Assembly: GCA_904420465.1 (NCBI GenBank)
Contig: CAJFVL010000009.1
Coordinates: 1-40,360, forward strand
Origin: an uncultured Clostridium sp.
GTDB lineage: Bacteria; Bacillota; Clostridia; Oscillospirales; Oscillospiraceae
Direction: 5' to 3'
DNA: 40,360 bases
Shown here piece by piece: positions 8,546-16,088 of the stretch; the stretch's first letter is position 1; each line of letters opens with the position of its first letter. Made by a program: the position numbers and the translations under genes. A model generated the notes under the pieces. It was not told the DNA's origin. It saw only the letters and a program-made list of their open reading frames with translations, and did not search any database.

Positions 8546-9280
8546 TCAGTCCATGTGCAGCAGCATTTCCCGGTTCCCGCCGTTGATTGTGATTCCCTGT
8601 CCGAAGACCAGGCGCTTGTCGTTTCCTCCTTCGGCCAGGACCTCCCCCTCCTTCAGGGTCACCCAGCCGTCATGCCCCGGAAGAACACGGGTACCCGCCG
8701 CTTTGATCCGGCGCAGGCTGCTTTGGGTGGCGGGCGGGTCCATGGACATCTGGACCTCCTCCGTCAACAGCTCCCCCCGGTTTTTCGCCGCGTCTCCTGC
8801 CAGAACCCAGGTCTCTCCCCCGTCCTGCCGCACTATATAACTGCAGCTGCCCGGCGTGTGGCCCGGGGTGAGCATGGCGGTAATTCCGGGAACAACCTCC
8901 TCCCCGTCCTCCACCAGGCGCAGCCTGCCGCTGTCCCGCAGCACACGGACCGCCGCGTCCTCGATAAACAGGTCCCGCCCGGCGCTGTTGGCGTACTCCC
9001 ATTCCTGTCTGGACACCACAAACTGGGCATTGGGATAACGGTCCACATTACAGGCGTGGTCAAAATGGAGGTGGGTCAGCAGAACATGGTCCACATCCTG
9101 GGGGCTGACCCCGTATTTTCCCAAGATCTCATTGTAATTCTGGCGCAGGCCGACAAATCCGGTATCCAGCACCATGGTGTGCGTCCCGTCCCGGAGCAGG
9201 GCCCAGGTTCCCCATCCCAGATAGCCCACCTCCAGCTTGCCGGAAAATCCGCTGAAAAGCACATCTATTTGTACGCTCAT
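8546..9280 (-). CDS. Metallo-beta-lactamase-fold hydrolase, N-acyl-lactonase-like
   Basis: The 244-residue protein has the complete metal-binding set of the fold: HLHFDH (70-75), H141 in TPGHTPGS, D163 in AGDAAKN and H203 in LPGHDG. Its layout resembles the AttM/AhlD quorum-quenching lactonases, which open the lactone ring of acyl-homoserine lactones. In this setting, between a TRAP transporter and a 2-hydroxy acid racemase, opening a hydroxy-acid lactone is a reasonable guess, but the substrate cannot be read from sequence. Thioesterase or other hydrolase activity is possible. It is downstream of dctM beyond a hairpin and immediately upstream of larA. Confidence 0.82.
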   Translation of the reverse strand: MSVQIDVLFSGFSGKLEVGYLGWGTWALLRDGTHTMVLDTGFVGLRQNYNEILGKYGVSPQDVDHVLLTHLHFDHACNVDRYPNAQFVVSRQEWEYANSAGRDLFIEDAAVRVLRDSGRLRLVEDGEEVVPGITAMLTPGHTPGSCSYIVRQDGGETWVLAGDAAKNRGELLTEEVQMSMDPPATQSSLRRIKAAGTRVLPGHDGWVTLKEGEVLAEGGNDKRLVFGQGITINGGNREMLLHMD

Positions 9281-9303
9281 GTTTATCCTCCTGACTGATG
9301 ATG

Positions 9304-9333
9304 AAAGCGGCGGTCCCAGGGGGCCGCCGCTTT
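9304..9333. terminator. GC-rich hairpin between dctM and lactonase gene
   Basis: AAAGCGGCGG (9304-9313) pairs with CCGCCGCTTT (9324-9333) around a 10-base loop. Read on the plus strand it is followed by a T-run, so termination would be stronger against antisense transcription. On the minus strand, the direction of the genes, the tail is weak. It could partly end the TRAP transcript or stabilise its 3' end. Confidence 0.55.
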
Positions 9334-9355
9334 TTTGTCTTGTTTCTTGTTACCT

Positions 9356-10648
9356 CTAACCTCCGGTACTGCCGTAGAACAGGTTTGGCAGGAAAAGGGA
9401 GATGGTCGGAATGTATGTGACGAGCAACAGAATGACGAGGCTCGCCAGGATCAGCGGCCAGACCTTCTTGCAGATGCCGGTCACCGTCACGTCACCGATG
9501 CTGCAGGCCACAAACAGGTTCAGGCCCACCGGCGGCGTCACGTTGCCGATGGCCAAGTTGACAATGAACACAACGCCCAGTGCCACCAGGTCATAGCCCA
9601 GCTCCTTGGCAACCGGCACAATAATCGGGCACAGGATATAAATTGCCGAGGTGCTGTCCACAAAGCAGCCTGCAATCAGGAGGATGATATTGACCAGAAG
9701 CAGGAATGTGACCTGGTTTCCGGACACGGAGGCAATCAGTTCGGAGCATGTCTGGGTAATTCCGCTGGTGGAACAGAACCAGGCAAACAGGGATGCGCCG
9801 GCGATGATAAGCATGATATTTCCGGAACCCACAACGGAGGAACGGAACAACTCGTACAGCTCCTTGAGGCGGACCGTCTTGTAAATAAAAATACCCACGA
9901 TGATGCCGTAAACACAGGCCACAGCGGCGGCCTCTGTCGGGGTAAAGATGCCGGAGTAGATGCCGCCCAGAATGATGACCGGCATCAGAATAGCGGGCAC
10001 AGCATCTATGAACGCAGCCCACACTTCCTTTGCGCTGGCCTTCTCCTCCTGCTTGATATCCCATTTGCGGATCATGATCAGGGAGACAATGATCAGCGCC
10101 GCGCCGAACAGCAGGCCCGGAATGATACCGGCCATAAATAGGTTGGTGATGGAGACGCCCGTCACCAATCCGTACATGACGAAGGGAATGCTGGGGGGGA
10201 TGATGGTTCCAATGGAACCGCTGGTGGCCAGCAGTGCGGAGGGGAACTCCTTGCCGTAACCGTCCCGGGCCATGGCCGGAATCAAAAAGCTGCCCAAGGC
10301 CGCCACTGTGGCTGGACCGGAACCAGAGATGGCCGCAAAGAAGCAGGAGGCCACAACTGCCACGATGGCAAGTCCGCCCTTCCGGTGGCCGATCAGCGCC
10401 TTGAAGAAGCGGATCAGCTTGTCCGAAATCCCGGACTTCTCCATAATGTTGCCGGAAAGGATAAAGAAGGGAACCGCCAGCAACAGAAACTTGGCGATGC
10501 CGGAATACACCTGGGTAGGGAGAATAGACATGTCCAGTCCAAATTGCACCAGGCACAGGCAACTGGACAGCCCCAGCGCAACTGCAATGGGCACATTGAG
10601 AAAGCCCAGAACAAAGAAGCTGATGATCAGTGTCGCGGTAATGGACAT
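9356..10648 (-). CDS. dctM: TRAP transporter large permease
   Basis: The 430-residue protein is a DctM-type TRAP large subunit with about 12 hydrophobic spans (for example IISFFVLGFLNVPIAVALGL at the start). Typical family segments include VPFFILSGNIMEKSGISDKL, GGLAIVAVVASCFFAAISGSG, IPPSIPFVMYGLVTGVSI, FTPTEAAAVACVYG and TPPVGLNLFVA. It carries out sodium-coupled uptake of a carboxylate delivered by the DctP receptor. Its ATG overlaps the dctQ stop by one base (TAATG), indicating translational coupling. Family membership is clear. The substrate is not, because TRAP systems carry many C4 acids, sugar acids and keto or hydroxy acids. Confidence 0.95.
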   Translation of the reverse strand: MSITATLIISFFVLGFLNVPIAVALGLSSCLCLVQFGLDMSILPTQVYSGIAKFLLLAVPFFILSGNIMEKSGISDKLIRFFKALIGHRKGGLAIVAVVASCFFAAISGSGPATVAALGSFLIPAMARDGYGKEFPSALLATSGSIGTIIPPSIPFVMYGLVTGVSITNLFMAGIIPGLLFGAALIIVSLIMIRKWDIKQEEKASAKEVWAAFIDAVPAILMPVIILGGIYSGIFTPTEAAAVACVYGIIVGIFIYKTVRLKELYELFRSSVVGSGNIMLIIAGASLFAWFCSTSGITQTCSELIASVSGNQVTFLLLVNIILLIAGCFVDSTSAIYILCPIIVPVAKELGYDLVALGVVFIVNLAIGNVTPPVGLNLFVACSIGDVTVTGICKKVWPLILASLVILLLVTYIPTISLFLPNLFYGSTGG

Positions 10649-11163
10649 TACTTCTCACCTTCCTTCTTCCCGTGCTCCTCACGGATCTCCTTGATTCCCT
10701 TGATAATAAGGCACACTGCTCCCACCATCAGGGCTGCCCCGCCGATGGGCACGAAGGAGCCAAAGATTGCCTCCGGCCATCCCAGGGCCGCCGTGCGCAT
10801 GTTGAGTCTCAGCTCGCTCTGCACCATCTCAATGCCATAGTACAGCAGCAAAAAGCCAAATATCCCGGTGAAGATTCCCTGGATAATTGTGACGTACTTC
10901 TGACACTTGACAGGGAGCAGGTCGGTGACTAGGCTGATCCCCATTGCCTTCCCATCCTTCACACCCAGCGCTGCCCCAAGCAGAGATACCAGAATGAACA
11001 GTCCGCAGGTTAACTCCTCAGTGAAGGCCCAGGAGGTTGGCAGAAGGTACCGGCTGACTACATTTCCAAATGCAATCACCAGCATTATAAAAAGACCCAG
11101 AACGCCAATTACCTCAAACAGGCGGCCGGAAATAAAGTCCCACAGGCCCTTGATCCATTTCAA
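10648..11163 (-). CDS. dctQ: TRAP transporter small permease
   Basis: The 171-residue protein has four hydrophobic spans (GVLGLFIMLVIAFGNVVSRY, EELTCGLFILVSLLGAALG, GIFTGIFGFLLLYYG, VPIGGAALMVGAVCLII). It shows the DctQ pattern of an aromatic-Thr-Glu-Glu motif (AFTEELTCGLF) and GVKDGKAMGI. DctQ pairs with DctM to form the membrane part of the transporter. It lies between dctP and dctM, and its stop overlaps the dctM start. A hairpin separates it from dctP. Confidence 0.92.
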   Translation of the reverse strand: MKWIKGLWDFISGRLFEVIGVLGLFIMLVIAFGNVVSRYLLPTSWAFTEELTCGLFILVSLLGAALGVKDGKAMGISLVTDLLPVKCQKYVTIIQGIFTGIFGFLLLYYGIEMVQSELRLNMRTAALGWPEAIFGSFVPIGGAALMVGAVCLIIKGIKEIREEHGKKEGEK

Positions 11164-11204
11164 AGCAAACCACCTCTATAAAATCAAGCATTAATTTTTT
11201 AATG

Positions 11205-11233
11205 ACCCCTCCCGGCCAAGCGCCGGGAGGGGT
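11205..11233 (-). terminator. Hairpin between dctP and dctQ
   Basis: ACCCCTCCCGGC (11205-11216) pairs with GCCGGGAGGGGT (11222-11233) around CAAGC. On the minus strand it is followed by CATTAAAAAATTAA, with no proper T-run. Such hairpins after binding-protein genes commonly protect or partly end the transcript so that the receptor is made in excess over the permease. Full termination is unlikely. Confidence 0.6.
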
Positions 11234-11257
11234 GCTATCTGCCGCAGGCCCGCTGCT

Positions 11258-12292
11258 TCAGCTGCGGAACAGGTCCAGATACTCCTTACCTACGGATGCC
11301 TCGTAGGCGTCAATCACAGGCTGCACAGCCTCCACAAATTTCGCCCGGTCCTCATCAGTCATCGGGTTAACGGTGCAGCCAAACTCCTCAACCAAGCGGG
11401 TCTGGGCCGACTCATTGGCGGCGCGGGTCTCCTCGATGTTCCAGGTCTGGCACTCCTTAAATACCTCATCAAAGATCTGGCGCAGGTCATCGGGCAGAGA
11501 ATTATAGAACTCGGCATTTACCGTAACCACGCCCGGGTCCATAACCCAGCCGCAGTCATAGTAGTACTTGCACACATCATAGATGGTATTGTCGATCATG
11601 ACCTGATAGGGAGCCTCCATGCCGTCCACAGTCCCCTGCTGCAGGCCAGTGTACATTTCAGACCAGTTCATGGCCATGGGATCGGCCCCAATCGCCTTCA
11701 GTGCGTCCAGGTGCAGAGGAACGGAGGCCACCCGGATTCTCATGCCCTGAATGTCATCGAAGGAGGTCAGCGGCTTGTTCGTCGCAATAGGACGCGGGCC
11801 ATACTCCACCAGACCAATCATTTTCAAGCCCAGATTTTCAAACTCCGCGGCATAGGCCTGACCGCCCTCAGCATACTGCAGCTCGTCAATAATCTGCTCG
11901 CTGCTGTCATAGAAGAAGGGGATGGCCCAAATACCAAGCTTATCATCCATAACCTGCCACAGCATGGAAGAACGGCAGTCCACCTGAACCACATTGTTGA
12001 TCACGTTCTCCAGGCCCTTTTGCTGGTTGCCGCCGGCCAACTGGGCATTGGCGTAGACCTCCATTTTCAGGCGTCCGTCAGAGCGCTCATCCAGCATCTC
12101 AGCCATTTTTACCCCCATCTGGTACCAATAGGACGCCTCGTTGAGCACACACTCAAATTTGAAGTTGTAAACGTCCTGCTCTTCACCGGTCCCCCCACCG
12201 GACCCGGAAGTTCCTGAATTGTTGCCGCCGCATGCGGACAGAACCGGCAGTGTCAGTGCAAGCGTCAGAAGCAGTGCAAGGGCTTTTTTCAT
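11258..12292 (-). CDS. dctP: TRAP transporter substrate-binding lipoprotein
   Basis: MKKALALLLTLALTLPVLSAC is a lipoprotein signal peptide with Cys21 as lipid anchor. A Ser/Gly-rich linker and a DctP-type receptor domain follow (FKFECVLNEASYWYQMGVKM, NAQLAGGNQQKGLENV, MRIRVASVPLHLDALKAIGADP and WSEMYTGLQQGTVDGMEAP). The conserved arginine of the carboxylate-binding motif is in MRIRVAS. The start at 12292 is chosen for AAGGAG eight bases upstream. The longer frame back to 12382 begins inside a palindrome and lacks a ribosome-binding site. It is first in the transporter operon, downstream of two palindromes and a likely promoter. The ligand is presumably a hydroxy or dicarboxylate. Confidence 0.93.
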   Translation of the reverse strand: MKKALALLLTLALTLPVLSACGGNNSGTSGSGGGTGEEQDVYNFKFECVLNEASYWYQMGVKMAEMLDERSDGRLKMEVYANAQLAGGNQQKGLENVINNVVQVDCRSSMLWQVMDDKLGIWAIPFFYDSSEQIIDELQYAEGGQAYAAEFENLGLKMIGLVEYGPRPIATNKPLTSFDDIQGMRIRVASVPLHLDALKAIGADPMAMNWSEMYTGLQQGTVDGMEAPYQVMIDNTIYDVCKYYYDCGWVMDPGVVTVNAEFYNSLPDDLRQIFDEVFKECQTWNIEETRAANESAQTRLVEEFGCTVNPMTDEDRAKFVEAVQPVIDAYEASVGKEYLDLFRS

Positions 12293-12362
12293 GTTTGTTT
12301 CTCCTTCCTCATTCTCTTTTTTCTGAGAAAGCCTTTTCAGCCCTCCTATTTTGTGGAATATG

Positions 12363-12408
12363 GTTTGTGTTTTAGTGGCCACTAAAACACAAACGCGGTA
12401 CCGCGTTT
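12363..12408. promoter_or_regulatory. Two overlapping perfect palindromes before dctP
   Basis: GTTTGTGTTTTAGTGG with its exact reverse complement forms a 32-bp palindrome at 12363-12394. AAACGCGGTACCGCGTTT at 12391-12408 is an 18-bp palindrome sharing four bases with it. They lie between the proposed promoter and the dctP start, so they would be in the mRNA leader. They could be operators acting as a roadblock, or hairpins in the RNA. Neither has a T-run on the minus strand. The arm lengths are far above chance expectation. Confidence 0.65.
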
Positions 12409-12463
12409 CCTTTTTCCAAAACAGTGCTTTTTTGACTGACTTCAGCTTTCTTCAGTGATAACA

Positions 12464-12492
12464 ACCTTACACAATTTTCCCTATTTTGTCAA
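12464..12492 (-). promoter_or_regulatory. Putative sigma-A promoter for dctPQM
   Basis: On the minus strand TTGACA (12492-12487) is a perfect -35 box and TAAGGT (12469-12464) a moderate -10 box, 17 bases apart. Just downstream a repeated CTGAAG (minus strand) lies around 12440-12455 and could bind a regulator. The weak -10 box suits activation by the upstream LysR protein. Confidence 0.5.
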
Positions 12493-12595
12493 GATCCGCC
12501 CCATCTCCTTTGCTCATATTTGTGCCATTCGACCAATCTCAATTCTCTTTTTTGTTAAACTATACAATCTTCATTTTATCGGCCAAATCTATATC

Positions 12596-13561
12596 TCACT
12601 GCTCAGATGGGGCCAGCTGCTTCCAGGCCTCTTTCATAATTTCTATAAAGGTAGCCACATGCGCAGGCGGCCTCTGGCCCTTTCGACGCATGAGGTAAAT
12701 GGGCACATGGGACATCGGCCCAGCACCTGAAATCGGGAAGGCGTTGCAGTCAGGGAAACTGCTCATTAACATGGGCAGTCTGGTGCTGCGGCAAAAAAAG
12801 GCGCCCAAATGGCAGGAGTAGATCGAGATAATCAGATCGGTCTTGTTGGTCTCAATATAGATATTGGGCTTGATTCCCGCAGCGTAAAAATACTCGTCCG
12901 CCATGCGGCGGAGCAACATTGGCCGCTTTTCCAGCAGAAAAGGGACCTGCGCAAACTCTCGCAGGTCAATCCCTCGCTTCGACCGCTCCCGCACCTCATC
13001 CGCACGGTCTCCAAAATAACGCTTTAAAACAACATCGGAGCAAACCACATAACTCCCCTCGTTCACTAAGAAGGTAAAGTCGATGCGGTCGCTCGGGTAC
13101 CGGCTGTCAAAACGGTTAAGCGCAGGTGCGATCAGAATATCCAGATCACCCTCACACAGCATTGGGATCATCTCGTCCATGGCCTTTTCAATAAACTGCA
13201 GCGTAATGTGAGGCCATTGGCGGTTAAACTTCGGCATCGCCAGCGGCAGGCACTCAGTTGCCCGCAGGGCGGAGATTCCTACCCGCAGCGTCCCCCTATG
13301 GTTGTCGCTGAGAGCGGACAGTCGGTTGACTACATATTCATTTTCTTTCAGAATCGCGGCGGCACTTTCAGCCAGAATCTTGCCGGCATCGGTAAGCTTC
13401 AGCTTTGGCTGACGCTCAAACAATGTGACATGATAATACCGCTCAAGTTTCTGAATCTGCAGGCTAAGCGCCTGCTGTGAAATATACAGCCGCTGGGCAG
13501 CACTGGTGATGTTCAGTTCTTTCGCAACCTCCAGAAAATATTCCAGGCTTTTTAAATTCAA
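12596..13561 (-). CDS. LysR-type transcriptional regulator
   Basis: The protein begins MNLKSLEYFLEVAKELNITSAAQRLYISQQALSLQIQKLE when started at the TTG at 13561. This is a typical LysR winged helix-turn-helix (about 1-60), followed by a substrate-binding domain to about residue 321. The TTG start is favoured by AGGGGGT just upstream; earlier in-frame codons lack a site. It is transcribed away from the D-2-hydroxyacid dehydrogenase operon and toward dctPQM, so it sits where it could control both. The inducer is probably the transported acid or its keto product. Downstream, 303 bases to dctP carry the promoter and palindromes listed separately. Confidence 0.9.
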   Translation of the reverse strand: MNLKSLEYFLEVAKELNITSAAQRLYISQQALSLQIQKLERYYHVTLFERQPKLKLTDAGKILAESAAAILKENEYVVNRLSALSDNHRGTLRVGISALRATECLPLAMPKFNRQWPHITLQFIEKAMDEMIPMLCEGDLDILIAPALNRFDSRYPSDRIDFTFLVNEGSYVVCSDVVLKRYFGDRADEVRERSKRGIDLREFAQVPFLLEKRPMLLRRMADEYFYAAGIKPNIYIETNKTDLIISIYSCHLGAFFCRSTRLPMLMSSFPDCNAFPISGAGPMSHVPIYLMRRKGQRPPAHVATFIEIMKEAWKQLAPSEQ

Positions 13562-13732
13562 AGTTACACCCCCTTTACACCTGCAATCCGGTCTAATTTT
13601 TACATCATTATAGAAAGTTATCGGGATTTTATCAATAAATCCGAAAAATACAGGCCGCAATTTGGAAGAATAGACAGAGGAGGTGCAACAAGGAAAACTT
13701 GTAACCTCGGCCGTTTCACCAAAAATAACTGT

Positions 13733-13761
13733 TTGCGCATAAAAATTTCGGTTGATATACT
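13733..13761 (+). promoter_or_regulatory. Promoter for the hydroxyacid dehydrogenase-tct operon
   Basis: TTGCGC (13733-13738) and TATACT (13756-13761) are 17 bases apart in the AT-rich gap between the divergent LysR and dehydrogenase genes. The -10 box is near consensus and the -35 box weak, as often seen at LysR-activated promoters. Confidence 0.5.
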
Positions 13762-13774
13762 TAAAATTAGAAGG

Positions 13775-13795
13775 AATCGGGAGAAACCGATTTTT
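13775..13795 (+). promoter_or_regulatory. Small leader hairpin with T-run
   Basis: AATCGG (13775-13780) pairs with CCGATT (13787-13792) around GAGAAA, followed by TTTGTTCTTTT. It lies just downstream of the proposed promoter. The stem is only six pairs, so it could be a weak attenuator or chance. Confidence 0.3.
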
Positions 13796-13845
13796 GTTCT
13801 TTTCTGAAAAGTATTGGTGTCTTGGTTGTTAAGGAGGGAGTTTTT

Positions 13846-14817
13846 TTGGCAATACGGGTTTTGATTCCCCAGCCAATTCAGGAAGAAGGCTATGATTACC
13901 TGCGGAGGCGCGGCTATGAAATCATAGATGGATGTGGAACCGAGGAAACGGACATTTTAGCGGATATCCCGTCGTGTGACGCCATCATTGTCCGTACTGC
14001 AAATATCACGGCAAAAATTCTGGAAGCTGCCCCCAAATTAAAAATTCTGGCGCGTCATGGAGCAGGCTATGATGGAGTGGACATTGAAGCCGCACGCAGA
14101 AACGGTACTCTGGTGGTAACCGCCGGAGGTGCCAACAGCATCTCAGTTGCCGAATTGGCGATCTTTTATATGCTGTACTGTTCCCGGAACTTCAAGCTGG
14201 TCCAGAAAACATATATCCACGATTACAGCGGCGCCAAGAGAAAAATCCCCAAGTCAGAGCTGCACGGTAAAACGCTCGGACTGATTGGACTGGGCAACAT
14301 CGGCCTGCAAGTGGCGGAGAAAGCCGCTCTGGGCTTCCAGATGAAGGTTCTGGCCTTTGACCCATTTCAGAAGGGAGCGCTGCCCAGCTACGTCCAGTTG
14401 GTCAGCAAGCGCGAGGAAGTGTTTCGAAACAGCGACTACGTTTCCCTGCATGTGCCGGCAACCAAGGAAACCATTCACAGTGTTGGCACACAGGAGTTCA
14501 GCTGGATGAAGCCAACTGCCATTTTGATCAACACAGCCCGCGGCAGCATTGTAGATGAAGCCGCTCTGATCCGCGCTCTGGAAGATCATCAGATCGCGGG
14601 AGCCGGTCTTGACGTTTTGGAGAAAGAGCCGGTGGACCCAGAGAATCCGTTGCTTTACATGGATAACGTCCTGACAGCCCCCCACATCGGCGGGATGACC
14701 AGGGAGGCGGCCGTTCGGGCCTCGCTGACCTGCGCTAAGGCTATTGACGACTATTTCAGCGGCAAAGCTCCTCAGTTTGTCATTCCTGAGATGCGGGACA
14801 TGCTGCAAAAGGCATAA
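13846..14817 (+). CDS. D-isomer-specific 2-hydroxyacid dehydrogenase (SerA-like)
   Basis: This 323-residue protein of the D-2-hydroxyacid dehydrogenase family oxidises or reduces a 2-hydroxy/2-oxo acid with NAD(P). The nucleotide-binding GLGNIG is at about 148-153. The catalytic residues are R232 (NTARGS), E261 (LEKEP) and H280 (APHIGG). No ACT or other regulatory C-terminal domain is present, so it is not full-length phosphoglycerate dehydrogenase. The TTG at 13846 is chosen as start because AAGGAGG lies eight bases upstream. It leads the plus-strand operon with an RraA-family gene and a tripartite tricarboxylate transporter. SlcC, an (S)-sulfolactate dehydrogenase, is one characterised member found beside such transporters, but hydroxypyruvate, glyoxylate or other substrates are equally allowed by sequence. 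Confidence 0.88.
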   Translation: MAIRVLIPQPIQEEGYDYLRRRGYEIIDGCGTEETDILADIPSCDAIIVRTANITAKILEAAPKLKILARHGAGYDGVDIEAARRNGTLVVTAGGANSISVAELAIFYMLYCSRNFKLVQKTYIHDYSGAKRKIPKSELHGKTLGLIGLGNIGLQVAEKAALGFQMKVLAFDPFQKGALPSYVQLVSKREEVFRNSDYVSLHVPATKETIHSVGTQEFSWMKPTAILINTARGSIVDEAALIRALEDHQIAGAGLDVLEKEPVDPENPLLYMDNVLTAPHIGGMTREAAVRASLTCAKAIDDYFSGKAPQFVIPEMRDMLQKA

Positions 14818-14855
14818 GTTCCATACGTTCTATCAGTAGGAGGAGATCGATCGCT

Positions 14856-15559
14856 ATGTCTGTCGGAAAACGTATCTTTTTACAGCGCCACATGCCAGAT
14901 CCAGAAATCATGAAGGAATTTAAGACAATCCCCGCCTCCAATGTGGGCGATGTGATGAACCGAAATTCCGCCATGAATCCCAGAATCCACCTGGTCAGCA
15001 GCCCCAGCAACCAGATGATGGTGGGACCGGCTCTAACGGTCAAGTTGCGGGCAGGGGATAACCTAGCCCTCCACGCCGCCCTGAATATCTGCAGGGAAGG
15101 CGATGTACTGGTTGTCTCCAACGAAGGGGAGCAGGGCCGTGCACTGATTGGTGAGGTCATGATGGCTTACCTGATGTGTACCAAAAAGGTCGCGGGAATT
15201 GTGCTGGATGGTCCAATCCGCGATATTGACGAGATCGGAAAGTGTGGGACTTTCCTGTCTACGCCACTGGGACTACGCCCGGCGGTCCGTACAAAGAGGG
15301 ACCCGGTGAAATTAACGTGCCTATCAGCTGTGGGGAAGTCATGGTGGACCCCGGAGACATCATCCTGGCCGATCCAGACGGTGTGGTAGTCATCCCTCGA
15401 AGGGATGCTGCGGTGATTCTGGCTGATGCAAAGAAGTTCCAGGCCGCCGACGAGGCCAAGCTGGAAAAAAGCCGAAACGGGACCGCAAACCGGGACTGGG
15501 TGGAAAAATCTCTGCAGGAAAAAGGCTTTGAACTGATCGATGATACCTATGACAGCTAA
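14856..15559 (+). pseudogene. RraA-family aldolase/decarboxylase-like gene with a frameshift
   Basis: The first part (14856 to about 15240) encodes IPASNVGDVMNRNSAMNP, VGPALTVKLRAGDNLALHAA, ALIGEVMMAYLMCTKK and VLDGPIRDIDEIGK. The second part, in another frame from about 15242, encodes WDFPVYATGTTPGGPYKEGP and VMVDPGDIILADPDGVVVIP. Together they make one RraA-like protein of about 234 residues with the DGxxRD metal/substrate motif intact. Relatives cleave 4-hydroxy-4-methyl-2-oxoglutarate or decarboxylate oxaloacetate. One base is missing within GGAAAGTGTGGG at about 15238-15248; adding one restores a single frame. Both halves are otherwise clean, so the loss is recent or a sequencing error. 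AGGAGG precedes the start. Confidence 0.85.
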
Positions 15560-15606
15560 CTGGGCAGAGCGCCCATAAAAATCAAGTGTTTGGGGAGGGA
15601 GCGGCA

Positions 15607-16080
15607 ATGCTGGAAAAAATCAAAAAGATACAGGCCAACACCGCCGTCTGCGGCTTTTTCGTTCTGTTTTCAGCATTTTACTTCTATGAATCCATGAAGC
15701 TCAGCTACTGGGGCAGCCAGTTTGCCCCGGGTCCTGGCTTTATTCCCAGGTGGGCCAGCGGCGCGATGGTTGTATTATCCATCATTGCATTTATTCAGTC
15801 CTTTCGGGAAAAATCCATCACGTTGGGCGAGATGATGCCCAAGGAGCGCTCCTGTCGGGTCAACCTGTACGTCTGCTGGGGATGTTTGGTGTTCTTTGTG
15901 CTGGCTGTCAAGCACCTGGGATTCCTGCCCACGGCTTTCATTGTGCTGACTGCTCTGTTCAGCCGCGGCACCAGTTGGAAAAAAGCTGCTTTGATCGGTG
16001 CAATTGTTGCTGTATGCTGTTTTGTTGTGTTTAAGATTTTGCTTCAGGTCCAGATTCCCACCAACAAATTCGGCTGGTAA
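15607..16080 (+). CDS. tctB: Tripartite tricarboxylate transporter small subunit
   Basis: The 157-residue protein has four hydrophobic spans and the DUF1468/TctB layout, beginning MLEKIKKIQANTAVCGFFVL. FAPGPGFIPRWASGAMVVLS is the typical conserved segment near the second span. It forms the membrane part of a TTT transporter together with TctA. The start at 15607 follows GGGAGGGAGCGGCA. The next gene, tctA, starts eight bases after its stop, indicating co-transcription. Confidence 0.88.
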   Translation: MLEKIKKIQANTAVCGFFVLFSAFYFYESMKLSYWGSQFAPGPGFIPRWASGAMVVLSIIAFIQSFREKSITLGEMMPKERSCRVNLYVCWGCLVFFVLAVKHLGFLPTAFIVLTALFSRGTSWKKAALIGAIVAVCCFVVFKILLQVQIPTNKFGW

Positions 16081-16088
16081 GGAGGGAA

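Noticed and set aside
13846-14817. Phosphoglycerate dehydrogenase of serine synthesis
   Set aside because: There is no C-terminal ACT or intervening domain and no serine pathway gene nearby. The setting is a carboxylate transport operon, so only the broader family is assigned.
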